A DNA stretch of 64,000 nucleotides from Cylindrospermopsis curvispora GIHE-G1 (GTDB lineage Bacteria; Cyanobacteriota; Cyanobacteriia; Cyanobacteriales; Nostocaceae). This document shows, piece after piece, positions 17,451 to 27,534 of the stretch. The position numbers and the translations under genes were made by a program. How positions within the stretch are numbered: position 1 is the first letter of the stretch; every line of letters starts with the position of its first letter. Location of the stretch: assembly GCF_014489415.1 (NCBI RefSeq), contig NZ_CP060822.1, forward strand, positions 692,311 through 756,310. The letters are read 5' to 3'. The notes under the pieces were generated by a model. That model was not told where the DNA came from and searched no databases. It worked only from the letters and a program-made list of their open reading frames with translations.

Positions 17451-18944
17451 TTAATTATATGGTTTCCAAGTTCCATGAAAACTATGGGGAATTACGGAAG
17501 GTAAGGCAAGTTGACAAACTGGTTCTTCGTTCATTCGATGACTGTCAAATATGCAAATTGTGCTACTATGGCTATTGCCATCATAAACCACTGTTAATAC
17601 CCAACCTCTGTCAGAACTTGTTCTATCTTCAACATAAATTGGTTCTGAAGGATAGCAGTTTAAACCTAGGTTAGCTTCAGTTAAACTACCGTCCTCATGG
17701 TCAAATTTGGCCATGCCATTTAATATTTCCCCTTGTGTCTCGGTCCCTTCTTTAAAAATGGACATGTATGTAGCGGGTGAAAATTTGCCAACATTTTTGC
17801 TGGGGACACTAGGAAATTCACAGGTTCTATTTAATAAGGTCACCAGTTGTTTAACTCGACCGGTTTGGGGGTTGAGTTCTACTCTGGTAAAGGTAGTTTT
17901 GGCGGTTGTTTTTACTTTTCCAGTTGCTACTTCCCGTAAATATTCATTAGTTTGGAAATCAGCATATTTGGCAAAGTCAATAATTACTATACCTCTATTA
18001 TCAACATAACCATTACTAAAATGCCACTGAAACCAGGATTCGGTTTCTCCTCGACTAACTAAAGATAAATTTTCTCTATCAATAACAATGATTTGGGTTC
18101 CTATATGTGGTTGCCAAGTCAAAGCCTGACTGTAACTGCTAATTCCCAATAATACCGACCAGATATTTAACTGTACGGGTGGGGCAAAAAAGATTAAATA
18201 TGGTCCCGCTAAAACAAAATCATGAATGAGGCTAAATTGGGTCAAATCAAATTGGGACTGTTTAATGATTCTACCAGTGAAATCACTTTTGTAAATATTA
18301 AGTATGCCACTCCCCGGAGAACTAGTGCCAAGGTTCACCCCAAAGTTAAATATTTCCCCTGTTTGATGGTCAACCTTGGGATGAGCAGAATAAGCTTTTC
18401 CCTGGGTTAACCCCCCCAAACTAGTTAAACCCTTGGTTTCTAAGTTCTCTAAATCTAAAGCATGGGGATGATCACCCTCCCAAAGAGCTAAAAGTTCATC
18501 TGGCAATGCCAAAACTGAAGTATTAGCAGCATTTTTAACCGGTCTTTGCCACTTATTCCAAATCATACCGGGTGCTGTCATACCATAATTACCGTAAAGG
18601 AACTTATCTGCTTGAGTCTCTTCTTGATACCCCCTGGTCTGTACATAACGATAAACCGCTTTAGCACCGTCATCGCGAAAGTGGACTGCTAAAATGGCTC
18701 CATCCCCATCAAACCAGTGTCCCACAGACATATTTCCCCGTTGTAATCTCCCTGGACCGTTGCGGTATAGGGTACCCCGCAAACCCTGGGGAATTTTACC
18801 TGTAATTATGGGTAATTGAGAGAGGGGAAATTCTTTTGCTGGTTGCGATATGGCATGGGCCCAAGTTTTTTTATCTAATTTTTGATCATTTACATCTCTG
18901 ATATATTTCTTATTTACAGTCATATTGACCAATACCTTAGCCAA
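17451..18944 (-). CDS. Carotenoid cleavage oxygenase (RPE65 family)
   Basis: A ~490 aa non-heme iron dioxygenase that cleaves carotenoids or apocarotenoids into retinal-like products. The N-terminal signature is GKIPQGLRGTLYRNGPGRL. The iron-ligand histidines fall in YSAHPKVDHQTGEIFNFG, LIHDFVLAGPYLIFF, FQWHFSNGYVD and, at the C-terminus, IPHSFHGTWKP. The upstream ATG gives seven extra residues; MTVNKKYIRDVND (18923) is an equally good start. The retained four-His set suggests an active enzyme. Coupled to the acyltransferase gene. Confidence 0.92.
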   Translation of the reverse strand: MAKVLVNMTVNKKYIRDVNDQKLDKKTWAHAISQPAKEFPLSQLPIITGKIPQGLRGTLYRNGPGRLQRGNMSVGHWFDGDGAILAVHFRDDGAKAVYRYVQTRGYQEETQADKFLYGNYGMTAPGMIWNKWQRPVKNAANTSVLALPDELLALWEGDHPHALDLENLETKGLTSLGGLTQGKAYSAHPKVDHQTGEIFNFGVNLGTSSPGSGILNIYKSDFTGRIIKQSQFDLTQFSLIHDFVLAGPYLIFFAPPVQLNIWSVLLGISSYSQALTWQPHIGTQIIVIDRENLSLVSRGETESWFQWHFSNGYVDNRGIVIIDFAKYADFQTNEYLREVATGKVKTTAKTTFTRVELNPQTGRVKQLVTLLNRTCEFPSVPSKNVGKFSPATYMSIFKEGTETQGEILNGMAKFDHEDGSLTEANLGLNCYPSEPIYVEDRTSSDRGWVLTVVYDGNSHSSTICIFDSHRMNEEPVCQLALPSVIPHSFHGTWKPYN

Positions 18945-19215
18945 AAAAAGAGTATTAAAAGTAGGGGCGATGTAGTAGAGTTATAGTCTTACAAAGCAAA
19001 AACTCAAAAACCACACACAGCCCATGTTCGAGATTATAACACTATTACAGTGCCTGCTACCAGAAATAAAAATGACGACAATACGTCAGTTGAGTCGGAT
19101 CCTCATGGCGATAACCCAACCTACACAAGCTGGTTTCAATGAAGATCCCTTAGGAGTTCGCCTTTATTAGGTTCTAGAATAAAGTTGTTAAGGTTATTTT
19201 TTCAAAACCTCCACC
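18945..19215. other. Intergenic region between carotenoid oxygenase and ATPase genes
   Basis: 271 bases with no supported gene. From 19167 the sequence is the start of a long direct repeat shared with 20871 onward, so the promoter-proximal part of the ATPase gene was duplicated together with its coding sequence. Confidence 0.6.
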
Positions 19216-20075
19216 ATGGCTAAACACTTTAACACTGCTGGACCATGTAAAGCCAACATCCACTATATGCTTTCCCCCACCGCTCGCTTACCGGAGTTAA
19301 AAGCGCTAATTGATGGAGAAAACTACTTTATCATTCATGCACCGCGACAAGTAGGCAAAACCACCGCTATGATAGCCCTAGCCCAAGAATTGACTGATAG
19401 TGGGGAATATATCGCCGTGATGCTTTCTTTAGAAGTAGGGGCACCATTCTCTAGGGATCCGGGTATGGCTGAACGTGCAATTTTGGATGAATGGCAAGAA
19501 TCCGCTTGTGTATACCTACCAACTAATCTCCACCCACCCCGTTGGCCACCATCTCAACCAGGGCGGCAAATTGGAGCCGCATTAGCTAGTTGGGCTAAGG
19601 TTGCTACTCGTCCCCTAGTGGTTTTCCTGGATGAAATTGATGCTTTAGCAGATGAAACATTGATTTCTGTTCTCAGACAATTACGCTCAGGTTACAATCG
19701 TCGTCCCCATAGCTTTCCCCATTCGGTAGGGTTAATTGGCATGCGGGATGTGCGGGACTATAAGGTTAAATCCGGTGGAAGTGAACGACTTAATACGTCA
19801 AGTCCTTTCAATATCAAGGCTGAGTCTTTAACCCTAAATAATTTTACTTTATCAGAAGTAGAAGAACTTTACTTACAACATACACAAGCTACGGAACAGG
19901 TGTTTACCCCGGAAGCCATTCAACAGGCATTTTATTTAACCGATGGACAACCGTGGTTAGTCAACGCCCTAGCTCGTCAAGCTACCCAGGTTTTGGTGAA
20001 AGATATTACCCAACCCATTACTGCTGAAGTCATTAACCGAGCCAAAGAAATCCTGATTCAGCGCCAGGATACCCA
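19167..20075 (+). repeat. Long direct repeat, copy 1 (partner at 20871-21779)
   Basis: About 909 bases, including 49 bases of upstream DNA and the first ~287 codons of the ATPase gene, recur at a constant offset of 1704 with only about five single-base differences seen by eye. After 20075 similarity drops abruptly. This indicates recent duplication or gene conversion. Confidence 0.9.
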
Positions 20076-20760
20076 CTTAGACAGCTTAGCAGAGCGCTTA
20101 CGGGAAGATAGAGTCAAAACAATTATTGAACCAATTTTAGCGGGTGAAGATTTACCTGATGTACCCCAGGATGATATTCGTTATGTCCTGGATTTAGGAC
20201 TGTGTCGAGACCGAGGACAGGGTTTGGAAATTGCCAATCCAATTTATCGGGAAGTTCTACCCTTGGTGTTAAGTTACACAACCAGGGCTTCCATTGGAGT
20301 TATTGAACCTCGTTGGTTAAATGAACAGGGGGAGCTATTACCCGATGAATTATTGGAAGCATTTCTGGAATTTTGGCGACAACATGGGGAACCACTGCTC
20401 AAAAGTGCGCCCTACCATGAGATTGCTCCCCATTTGGTATTAATGGCATTTTTACATCGAGTAGTAAACGGTGGTGGTACGTTAGAACGGGAATATGCCA
20501 TTGGTTCTGGAAGAATGGATATTTGTTTACGCTATGGCAAGGTAGTGATGGGCATAGAGTTAAAGGTGCGGAGGGAAAAGTTGGATCCCCTAACCAAGGG
20601 TTTGACCCAACTGGATAAATACCTGGATGGGTTAGGATTGGATAGAGGGTGGTTAGTGATTTTTGATCGCCGTGCGGGATTACCACCCATGGGAGAGAGA
20701 ATTAGTACGGAGGAGGTCATTAGTCCGGGGGGACGAACCATTACCGTCATTCGTAGTTAG
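19216..20760 (+). CDS. AAA-type ATPase with C-terminal PD-(D/E)XK-like domain
   Basis: A 514 aa protein. The N-terminal STAND/AAA-like module has Walker A in HAPRQVGKTTAMIAL (residues ~44-58), Walker B as LVVFLDEIDALAD and a helical lid region (LTLNNFTLSEVEELY). The C-terminal part (from ~residue 375) reads like a PD-(D/E)XK nuclease fold: GSGRMDICLRYGKVVMGIELKVRR followed by Q.DKYLDGLGLDRGWLVIFDRR. This architecture resembles AAA_14/PD-(D/E)XK proteins often linked to mobile or conflict systems. Function unknown. The next gene is a near-identical paralogue lacking the nuclease part. Confidence 0.75.
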   Translation: MAKHFNTAGPCKANIHYMLSPTARLPELKALIDGENYFIIHAPRQVGKTTAMIALAQELTDSGEYIAVMLSLEVGAPFSRDPGMAERAILDEWQESACVYLPTNLHPPRWPPSQPGRQIGAALASWAKVATRPLVVFLDEIDALADETLISVLRQLRSGYNRRPHSFPHSVGLIGMRDVRDYKVKSGGSERLNTSSPFNIKAESLTLNNFTLSEVEELYLQHTQATEQVFTPEAIQQAFYLTDGQPWLVNALARQATQVLVKDITQPITAEVINRAKEILIQRQDTHLDSLAERLREDRVKTIIEPILAGEDLPDVPQDDIRYVLDLGLCRDRGQGLEIANPIYREVLPLVLSYTTRASIGVIEPRWLNEQGELLPDELLEAFLEFWRQHGEPLLKSAPYHEIAPHLVLMAFLHRVVNGGGTLEREYAIGSGRMDICLRYGKVVMGIELKVRREKLDPLTKGLTQLDKYLDGLGLDRGWLVIFDRRAGLPPMGERISTEEVISPGGRTITVIRS

Positions 20761-20806
20761 TCGCGAAGCACTGGGTACGCGAGATCGCCATTATTGTTTA
20801 AATCAT

Positions 20807-20874
20807 TAATGTTGGGTTTCATACTTCAACCCAACCTACGTTCATCTTATATTTAATTCCACCCACCTACTTAG
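20807..20874 (-). repeat. Dispersed small repeat, copy A
   Basis: Contains the hairpin GTTGGGTTTCATACTTCAAC and the flank TTCATCTTATATTTAATTCC followed by CACCCACC, in reverse orientation relative to copies at 35532 and 46337. Lies between the two tandem ATPase genes, directly abutting the long direct repeat. One end is divergent. Confidence 0.7.
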
Positions 20875-21779
20875 GTTCTAGAATAAAGTTGTTAAGGTTA
20901 TTTTTTCAAAACCTCCACCATGGCTAAACACTTTAACACTGCTGGACCATGTAAAGCCAACATCCACTATATGCTTTCCCCCACCGCTCGCTTACCGGAG
21001 TTAAAAGCGCTAATTGATGGAGAAAACTACTTTATCATTCATGCACCGCGACAAGTAGGCAAAACCACCGCTATGATAGCCCTAGCCCAAGAATTGACTG
21101 ATAGTGGGGAATATATCGCCGTGATGCTTTCTTTAGAAGTAGGGGCACCATTCTCCAGGGATCCGGGTATGGCTGAACGTGCAATTTTGGATGAATGGCA
21201 AGAATCCGCTTGTGTATACCTACCAACTAATCTCCACCCACCCCGTTGGCCACCATCTCAACCAGGGCGGCAAATTGGAGCCGCATTAGCTAGTTGGGCT
21301 AAGGTTGCTACTCGTCCCCTAGTGGTTTTCCTGGATGAAATTGATGCTTTAGCAGATGAAACATTGATTTCTGTTCTCAGACAATTACGCTCAGGTTACA
21401 ATCGTCGTCCCCATAGCTTTCCCCATTCGGTAGGGTTAATTGGCATGCGGGATGTGCGGGACTATAAGGTTAAATCCGGTGGAAGTGAACGACTTAATAC
21501 GTCAAGTCCTTTCAATATCAAGGCTGAGTCTTTAACCCTAAATAATTTTACTTTATCAGAAGTAGAAGAACTTTACTTACAACATACACAAGCTACGGGA
21601 CAGGTGTTTACCCCAGAAGCCATTCAACAGGCATTTTATTTAACCGATGGACAACCGTGGTTAGTCAACGCCCTAGCTCGTCAAGCTACCCAGGTTTTGG
21701 TGAAAGACATTACCCAACCCATTACTGCTGAAGTCATTAACCGAACCAAAGAAATCCTGATTCAGCGCCAGGATACCCA
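20871..21779 (+). repeat. Long direct repeat, copy 2 (partner at 19167-20075)
   Basis: Near-identical second copy of the block described at 19167, offset by 1704 bases. It begins immediately at the edge of the dispersed small repeat. Confidence 0.9.
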
Positions 21780-22026
21780 TTTAGATAGTTTGGCAGAGCG
21801 CTTACGGGAAGATCGGGTCAAAGCCATTATTCAACCCATGTTAGCTGGATCCGATCTACCCGATACCCCGGAGGATGATCGCCGTTTCTTGCTGGATTTA
21901 GGCTTGGTAAAGCGCAGTCCCTTGGGTGAACTAACCATTGCCAATCCCATTTACCAGGAAGTGATTCCTCGTGTTTTGTCCCAGGGTAGTCAGGATAGTC
22001 TACCCCAAATTCAACCCACTTGGTAG
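20920..22026 (+). CDS. AAA-type ATPase paralogue lacking the nuclease domain
   Basis: A 368 aa paralogue of the preceding gene. Residues 1-~287 are nearly identical (same Walker A GKTT and Walker B FLDEIDALAD), but residues ~290-360 are only moderately similar (for example LPDTPEDDRRFLLDLGL against LPDVPQDDIRYVLDLGL), and the frame then stops at a natural-looking end (QPTW) where copy 1 continues into the PD-(D/E)XK-like part. The C-terminal divergence shows that these are old paralogues whose 5' parts were recently homogenised. Function unknown. Confidence 0.75.
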   Translation: MAKHFNTAGPCKANIHYMLSPTARLPELKALIDGENYFIIHAPRQVGKTTAMIALAQELTDSGEYIAVMLSLEVGAPFSRDPGMAERAILDEWQESACVYLPTNLHPPRWPPSQPGRQIGAALASWAKVATRPLVVFLDEIDALADETLISVLRQLRSGYNRRPHSFPHSVGLIGMRDVRDYKVKSGGSERLNTSSPFNIKAESLTLNNFTLSEVEELYLQHTQATGQVFTPEAIQQAFYLTDGQPWLVNALARQATQVLVKDITQPITAEVINRTKEILIQRQDTHLDSLAERLREDRVKAIIQPMLAGSDLPDTPEDDRRFLLDLGLVKRSPLGELTIANPIYQEVIPRVLSQGSQDSLPQIQPTW

Positions 22027-22077
22027 GATTCTTCCCACTCCCCATGTACACTATAAGTGGTTCTATTGACATATCCT

Positions 22078-22671
22078 ATGACCCATTCTCAAGATGTTCT
22101 TACCTTAGCTCGTTGGATGGCAGCGGATTTCAGCAATCAAGCTCAGGCTTTTGAAAATCCGCCTCTATATGCCCACATTCGTGTCTGTATGCGTCCCCTA
22201 GCTTATTCTCTCCTATCTGGGGTCAGTCTTTTTGTTGAACAAGCTTATGATTATGATCTCAAAGATCCCTATCGCGTCCGAGTGTTAAAGTTATTGGTTG
22301 AACAAGGGCAAATTATCATTGAAAACTATACGGTCAAAGATGAGAAGGATTTTTATGGATCATCTCGGGATTTGGGTAAATTACAAAATTTAACTGCCGA
22401 TCGCCTGGAAAAACTATGTGGTTGTAATATGCGGGTGGAGTGGACTGGTAACTGCTTTACCGGTACTGTGGAATCAGGTAAGAATTGTCTAGTGGTTCGC
22501 AAGGGACAAAAAACCTATTTAGATAGTAAATTTGAGATAGACGACCAAAAATTCCTCAGCTGGGACAGGGGGAGGGATTTAGAAACCGATCAACATGTTT
22601 GGGGTTCCCTCGCTGGGCCATTTCACTTTCTCCGTTGGGGAAATTTCGCCGATGAGGTAAAATTACCCTAG
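22078..22671 (+). CDS. cpcT: CpcT/CpeT-type chromophore lyase
   Basis: Attaches phycocyanobilin to the Cys-153/155 position of phycocyanin/phycoerythrocyanin beta subunits, in the cytoplasm before phycobilisome assembly. The family signature is plain: LARWMAADFSNQAQAFENPP, HIRVCMRPL, SLFVEQAYDYDL, NCxFTGTVE-type segment around MRVEWTGNCF and WDRGRDLET.QHVWGSLAGPF at the C-terminus. The ATG at 22078 (MTHSQDVL) gives 197 aa, the family size; a GTG seven codons upstream is less likely. It follows the ATPase paralogue by 51 bases. Confidence 0.93.
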   Translation: MTHSQDVLTLARWMAADFSNQAQAFENPPLYAHIRVCMRPLAYSLLSGVSLFVEQAYDYDLKDPYRVRVLKLLVEQGQIIIENYTVKDEKDFYGSSRDLGKLQNLTADRLEKLCGCNMRVEWTGNCFTGTVESGKNCLVVRKGQKTYLDSKFEIDDQKFLSWDRGRDLETDQHVWGSLAGPFHFLRWGNFADEVKLP

Positions 22672-22698
22672 TATTATTAAGGTAGGTATATCTAGTCC

Positions 22699-23442
22699 GT
22701 GAAGATATTTGTATATCATACTCCAGAATTAACCCCCACAGGGGAAATACCAGAATGTGCGATCGCCGTCGATGTTCTACGCGCCACTAGCACTATAGCT
22801 ACAGTATTGGCTGCTGGTGGCGAAGCGGTACAAGTTTTTTCTGACCTCAACGAACTAACAGAGGTTAGCGAACAATGGCCTGCGCAAAAGCGATTACGGG
22901 CTGGAGAACGAGGTGGTGGTAAGGTAGCTGGGTTTGAATTAGGTAATTCCCCTCTGGATTGCACACCAGAACTAGTGGAAGGGAGACGTTTATTTATTAG
23001 TACCACCAATGGCACCCGTGCCCTAAAACGAATAGAAGATGCCCCAATTGTTTTAGCAGCAGCCCTAATCAATCGCTCTGCAGTAGTCAATTTTTTATTA
23101 GACAAACAACCCCAAAGCGTCTGGATAGTTGGTTCGGGGTGGGAGGGGAGTTTCTCCCTGGAAGATACTGTTTGTGCAGGTGCGATCGCCCATAGTGTAT
23201 GGCGAAAAACCGGTTTACCGTTAGATGAAATTGCTGGTAATGATGAAGTTACGAGTGCGATCGCTCTTTATGAACAATGGGAAGATAATTTAATAGGATT
23301 ATTTCATCAAGCCAGTCATGGTAAAAGATTATTACGTCTAGAATGTGCAGAGGACTTAAAATATTGTGCTCAGACGGACATTTTAGACGTTTTACCCCTA
23401 CAGAGGCAACCAGGGATTTTAACAAGTCACAATGCTTACTGA
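22699..23442 (+). CDS. comB: Probable 2-phosphosulfolactate phosphatase (ComB family)
   Basis: A 247 aa protein of the ComB family, named for the coenzyme M pathway enzyme that dephosphorylates 2-phosphosulfolactate. Motifs: [47 protein letters not shown] and [18 protein letters not shown]. Cyanobacteria are not known to make coenzyme M, so the physiological substrate is uncertain. Starts with GTG. Its 3' end overlaps the convergent M61 peptidase gene by 7 bases. Confidence 0.88.
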   Translation: MKIFVYHTPELTPTGEIPECAIAVDVLRATSTIATVLAAGGEAVQVFSDLNELTEVSEQWPAQKRLRAGERGGGKVAGFELGNSPLDCTPELVEGRRLFISTTNGTRALKRIEDAPIVLAAALINRSAVVNFLLDKQPQSVWIVGSGWEGSFSLEDTVCAGAIAHSVWRKTGLPLDEIAGNDEVTSAIALYEQWEDNLIGLFHQASHGKRLLRLECAEDLKYCAQTDILDVLPLQRQPGILTSHNAY

Positions 23443-25223
23443 ATTGTGGTGATTGGTACTTCTAGCCAACCCTCAAAGTTGTTCTTTTGGGTGGTACTAG
23501 GATTTTCCACTGGACGTAATTGATATTTGTGGGGACGTGGTTTGCCCAAGGTCACCTTGTAGTTCCGCAATTCATCCTGGTGAAAAACCGTTATTTCAAT
23601 GGTGTCCTTGGGTTGATAGTCTTGTAACCGATGACCTAGTTGATTTATACCTACCTTAATCCCATCAATGGCTAACAGTTCATCACCCACATCTAATCCT
23701 GCTGTACTAGCAGGGGAGTGAGCTTCCACAAACTTAATAGTTTCCTGTCCATTTTCCGGTTCCACCCTAATTCCCAGATAAGGTGCGGACTCGGATTGCT
23801 CGACTAATGCCAACCCAAAAGGTTCTAAATACTTGAGGAATGGTAAATGCTCTAGACCATCTATATATTGTTTAAAGAAGTCAGATAAATCTATTTGGGC
23901 TACCTGTTCAATGACTTCTTTTAAATCTTGGGTAGTATAACCAGTTTCCTGTGTACCAAATTTCCGCCACATTTCCACCATCACATCATTTAAAGAAACT
24001 GTATTTTGATGGCGATCGCGAATGAGCAAATCTAATAACAAGGCGACCATTTCCCCTTTTAAATAGTAAGAAATTTGAGAATTTCGACTATTAGGAGAGG
24101 GACGATATAACTTAATCCAAGCATCAAAACTAGATTCACTCAGGGGTTGGACATAACGTCCTGGAGTTGTGAGATATCTAGTAATTTGCTGACTCAAATG
24201 ATGTAAATAAGACCTAGCGTCATAGATTCCTGCTTGAAAAGGAATTAGTAAATCATAGTAACTGGTAATCCCCTCGCAAAACCATAAAGAAGGTGTATAG
24301 TTCTCCTGGTCATAATCAAAACTCTGTAACTCCCGGGGACGAATTCTTTTCACATTCCACAGATGAAAGAATTCATGGGCTAACAACTGCATGAATCTTT
24401 CATATTTTTCCTTAGTCCTAAATCCTAGCCGATCATAAATTAAGGAACAGGAATTTTTATGCTCTAGACCGCCATAAAGCTCATGGCTTAGGTGGAGGAT
24501 AAATACATATCTTTCATAAGGTAACCCCCCGAATATTTGTGCCTCACGGGTGATAATTTTTTGTAAATCATCTAGTACCTGTTTGATTTGATAATTTCCC
24601 CTCCCCCAAATTGCTAATTCATGAGGTTTATTCCCTACTTGGAAGTGATGTAAATGATGATTACCGATTTCAAAAGGACTATCAATCAGAGCATCGAAAT
24701 TATCTGCTAAAAATGTATTAGCCTCTTGGTTAACTAGTGGTAAGGCGGTAGTTACTTGCCATTGTGGATTAGGTGTGACCACAGTAATGTAAATTGGCTT
24801 TTGTTCCCAACCAGGGATTCTAAAAAACATCCCTGCACCGTTAAAATAACCATGGGTAGCATCCAGGTGATTTGTACGTACTGACAGTTCGTGAGCAAAA
24901 ATACGATAGCGTACAACGACCTGATTAGCTTTACCTTTTTCTACTTGCCAGTGATTTTTGCTAACCTTCTTCCACCTTAAAGGTTTAGAACCAGCAAATG
25001 CGGTAAAATCCTGTAGGTTTTTAGCATATTCTCGCACCAAGTATGACCCTGGTGTCCATACGGGCATTTTCAAATCAACGACTATTCCGGGGTAGTTGTC
25101 AATGTGCAGAGTCACCTCAAATAGGTGATTTTCTGGTTTAGGCATTGATACCCAATAGTGAGTTGATGTGTTAGTTTGTTGCAGTAGATCCCTAGATGAT
25201 AATTTTTGTTCTGTCCCGTTCAT
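23436..25223 (-). CDS. M61 family metallopeptidase with PDZ domain
   Basis: A 595 aa glycyl-aminopeptidase-like protein. An N-terminal beta domain ([13 protein letters not shown]) precedes a thermolysin-like catalytic domain with the zinc motif [17 protein letters not shown] (HEFFH) and the family segment [11 protein letters not shown]-terminal PDZ domain includes [13 protein letters not shown] and [20 protein letters not shown]. No signal peptide or membrane segment is obvious, so it may be cytoplasmic. Substrates unknown. Convergent overlap with comB. Confidence 0.9.
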   Translation of the reverse strand: MNGTEQKLSSRDLLQQTNTSTHYWVSMPKPENHLFEVTLHIDNYPGIVVDLKMPVWTPGSYLVREYAKNLQDFTAFAGSKPLRWKKVSKNHWQVEKGKANQVVVRYRIFAHELSVRTNHLDATHGYFNGAGMFFRIPGWEQKPIYITVVTPNPQWQVTTALPLVNQEANTFLADNFDALIDSPFEIGNHHLHHFQVGNKPHELAIWGRGNYQIKQVLDDLQKIITREAQIFGGLPYERYVFILHLSHELYGGLEHKNSCSLIYDRLGFRTKEKYERFMQLLAHEFFHLWNVKRIRPRELQSFDYDQENYTPSLWFCEGITSYYDLLIPFQAGIYDARSYLHHLSQQITRYLTTPGRYVQPLSESSFDAWIKLYRPSPNSRNSQISYYLKGEMVALLLDLLIRDRHQNTVSLNDVMVEMWRKFGTQETGYTTQDLKEVIEQVAQIDLSDFFKQYIDGLEHLPFLKYLEPFGLALVEQSESAPYLGIRVEPENGQETIKFVEAHSPASTAGLDVGDELLAIDGIKVGINQLGHRLQDYQPKDTIEITVFHQDELRNYKVTLGKPRPHKYQLRPVENPSTTQKNNFEGWLEVPITTIQ

Positions 25224-25377
25224 GGCCTGATTATAGGAGTAGTTGCGGTAGTCGGAAGTCCCTGATGGGGTGAAAACTGTTTTTTAAGTGAAATTTGAGA
25301 ATAGATAATTATGGTATCACAGTTATATCCGCTCAATCACTTAAACTACCAGAAATTTGCGGAAAATTCATCAATTC

Positions 25378-26265
25378 TTAGCACTTCATGGCTTTTACCA
25401 GCAACTGGGGAATTTGCTGAGGATATTGGGCAACAGGTATTTGGGCATTACTAAAGGTGCTTAACTTAGTAGAAACACTGCCAAAATCAGGATCACGTTT
25501 GACCACGGTGGCAAAGTTGCCTGATTGGTGCCAGGATTTAGAAGGTGGTGCATGTCTACCAGCAATATAAGCAACAACTGGCTTATCAATAGCTGTTGAT
25601 ATGTATTTGGCAGCTACCTCCTCACTTTCACCTCCTGGTTGACCAACTAAAACTATTGCTTCCGTATTTTCATCCTCATCTAGAATTTGTAACCATTGAG
25701 AAAAAGAAGAACCTACAATTGCATCACTACCAATACTCACGCTAATAGACTGACCCAACCCAGCTTTAGTTAGTTCCCAAGCTACCTCGTAGGTAAGGGT
25801 ACTGCTGCGACTGACAATACCTACATTACCAGGAGTATAAAATTCACAGGGCTGGATGCCCAGGAGAATCTTCCCTGGCACAATAATCCCCGGACTATTA
25901 GGCCCAACAACTAGAATTTCCTGGTTTTCTGTTTTCCTCAGCAATGTAACCATATCCAGAGGTGGCACCCCTGGGGAGATAATAATGATCTGGGAAATGT
26001 TAGCGGCGATCGCCTCTAGTGCAGCATCTAACACTTGATAGGGATGTACACTAATAATTGTTGTATCAATTGTCCCGAAACTTGATACCACCTCTTCCAC
26101 CAAATCAAAAACTGGCAAATTGTGTGCCATCATGCCACCATGACCGGGATCAACGCCAGCGACCAAATTAGTGCCATAGTATGATTTCATTTGGTCAATA
26201 TGGGTTGTGGATATCAACTCCGAAAAACCTTGAATTAAAACTTTACTATCCGGCTTTAAGTTCAT
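25378..26265 (-). CDS. Succinyl-CoA ligase alpha-subunit-like protein (divergent SucD)
   Basis: A 295 aa protein with the SucD layout: CoA-binding Rossmann half (KVLIQGFSE; DQMKSYYGTNLVAGVDPGHGG), VVGPNSPGIIVPGKILLGI, and ligase half ending IAGRHAPPSKSWHQSG. Compared with typical SucD, the CoA-binding GITGxQGxFHT loop is replaced by GFSELISTTHID and the phosphohistidine motif GHAGA appears as WHQSG. It may keep a histidine, but activity on succinate is not assured. Encoded 48 bases downstream of the beta-like subunit on the same strand, clearly an operon. Confidence 0.75.
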   Translation of the reverse strand: MNLKPDSKVLIQGFSELISTTHIDQMKSYYGTNLVAGVDPGHGGMMAHNLPVFDLVEEVVSSFGTIDTTIISVHPYQVLDAALEAIAANISQIIIISPGVPPLDMVTLLRKTENQEILVVGPNSPGIIVPGKILLGIQPCEFYTPGNVGIVSRSSTLTYEVAWELTKAGLGQSISVSIGSDAIVGSSFSQWLQILDEDENTEAIVLVGQPGGESEEVAAKYISTAIDKPVVAYIAGRHAPPSKSWHQSGNFATVVKRDPDFGSVSTKLSTFSNAQIPVAQYPQQIPQLLVKAMKC

Positions 26266-26313
26266 AAACTCCTTATTAAACTTAGAAAATTTCTTTAAAA
26301 AAAGTTAGTACAG

Positions 26314-27534
26314 CTATTTTCTATACACTGGTGACTTGGTTAAACTTACTGCTTCCTTAACAGCTACATCCAAATTTTCAACCAAGATGAAATTTTCGCT
26401 TTGAACTTGTAGGATGGACAGTAATGACTTCCTGGCCACTTGAAAATCATTACCAGCTAGGCGCATGACTATTTTGGGTAAGCGCTGGGGGAGGGTTTTC
26501 TGAGGAGTATTTAAAAAGCATCTAAGTTCTTCCAATTGTAATGCCATAAAATCAGTCATCACTCTTGGTACTTCTGAGAGTTCAGGAATAGTACCCAGCA
26601 AATTAATGAGAATCACCTGAATATTGCGATCAGCAGCCAAAACCCTTAGTCCAGTTTCCATGCGTTGACTAAATTTTGTCGGTTCTGTGTGGTTCAACCA
26701 AGAATGTCGTAAATTTAAGGAGACAGCAGGTTTACCTCCTGCAGCTACCACTGCATCCCAAGTGGTTAAAGCGGAACCAGTACCGTTGGCTAATATGCCA
26801 ATTTCCCCTTGGTTATTCCTACCCAGCATATCAACCAACATGCCATTTATTCTTTTGCTCCCGGGATCCCGTGCTATTTTAGTTGCTATGTCAGCTATGT
26901 CTGGATGACGATTAATAGCCCTTTCATTAACTCTGATTTTGCCATTAAGTGTCATTACTTGACAAGATGAACTCACGCCAAGAGGATTAATTTCCACCAA
27001 ATCTAAGTCCTTGTGCAAAAACAAATGATACATTTTTGTCATAATGTCGCTGACAGACTGCATTAGTCCGCCCCTCAAACCCATGAGATATGCTAGTCTT
27101 CTGGCATAAAATGGGGAAAACTCTTGTTCCACAACCACGTATTGCATGTTCTCTCCGGGAGACTGCCAATCTATGTCTCTTTCCCTACAGCCTAAAAGCA
27201 CAGGACGACTAATAACTGTATCTAAAACTACTGCTAGGTAGAATTCTTCTTGAGCATTATACTTGCTCTCCGCTAATAAAACTTTTGGTAGTTCTCCACC
27301 AATGGGCAAGCTAAATATACTTTGAGCAGCTGCAATGGCATCAATGGTCGTTTCTACAATTTTGACTCCGCCAACCTGTGAGCGATCGTTGGCATACACC
27401 TGGGATTTCAGCACAATTGGGTAGGGGATTTTTAACTTTTTTAAATCTGTGGGGTGGTCAATTCTTTGAGATGGTAATACGGGAATTCCTATCTTGTTAA
27501 ACCACTCCTTAACTTGATACTCGAGTAAGTCCAT
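26314..27534 (-). CDS. Succinyl-CoA ligase beta-subunit-like protein (divergent SucC)
   Basis: A 406 aa ATP-grasp protein with the SucC layout: MDLLEYQVKEWFNKIGIPVL at the start, PIVLKSQVYANDRSQVGGVK, then HKDLDLVEINPLGVSS and GEIGILANGTGSALTTWDAV. It probably forms the nucleotide-binding partner of the alpha-like subunit downstream. Divergence from standard sequences suggests a specialised acid-CoA ligase or the lineage's own succinate-CoA ligase; not resolvable here. Its first ~77 codons plus upstream DNA are duplicated at 29449-29838. Confidence 0.78.
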   Translation of the reverse strand: MDLLEYQVKEWFNKIGIPVLPSQRIDHPTDLKKLKIPYPIVLKSQVYANDRSQVGGVKIVETTIDAIAAAQSIFSLPIGGELPKVLLAESKYNAQEEFYLAVVLDTVISRPVLLGCRERDIDWQSPGENMQYVVVEQEFSPFYARRLAYLMGLRGGLMQSVSDIMTKMYHLFLHKDLDLVEINPLGVSSSCQVMTLNGKIRVNERAINRHPDIADIATKIARDPGSKRINGMLVDMLGRNNQGEIGILANGTGSALTTWDAVVAAGGKPAVSLNLRHSWLNHTEPTKFSQRMETGLRVLAADRNIQVILINLLGTIPELSEVPRVMTDFMALQLEELRCFLNTPQKTLPQRLPKIVMRLAGNDFQVARKSLLSILQVQSENFILVENLDVAVKEAVSLTKSPVYRK

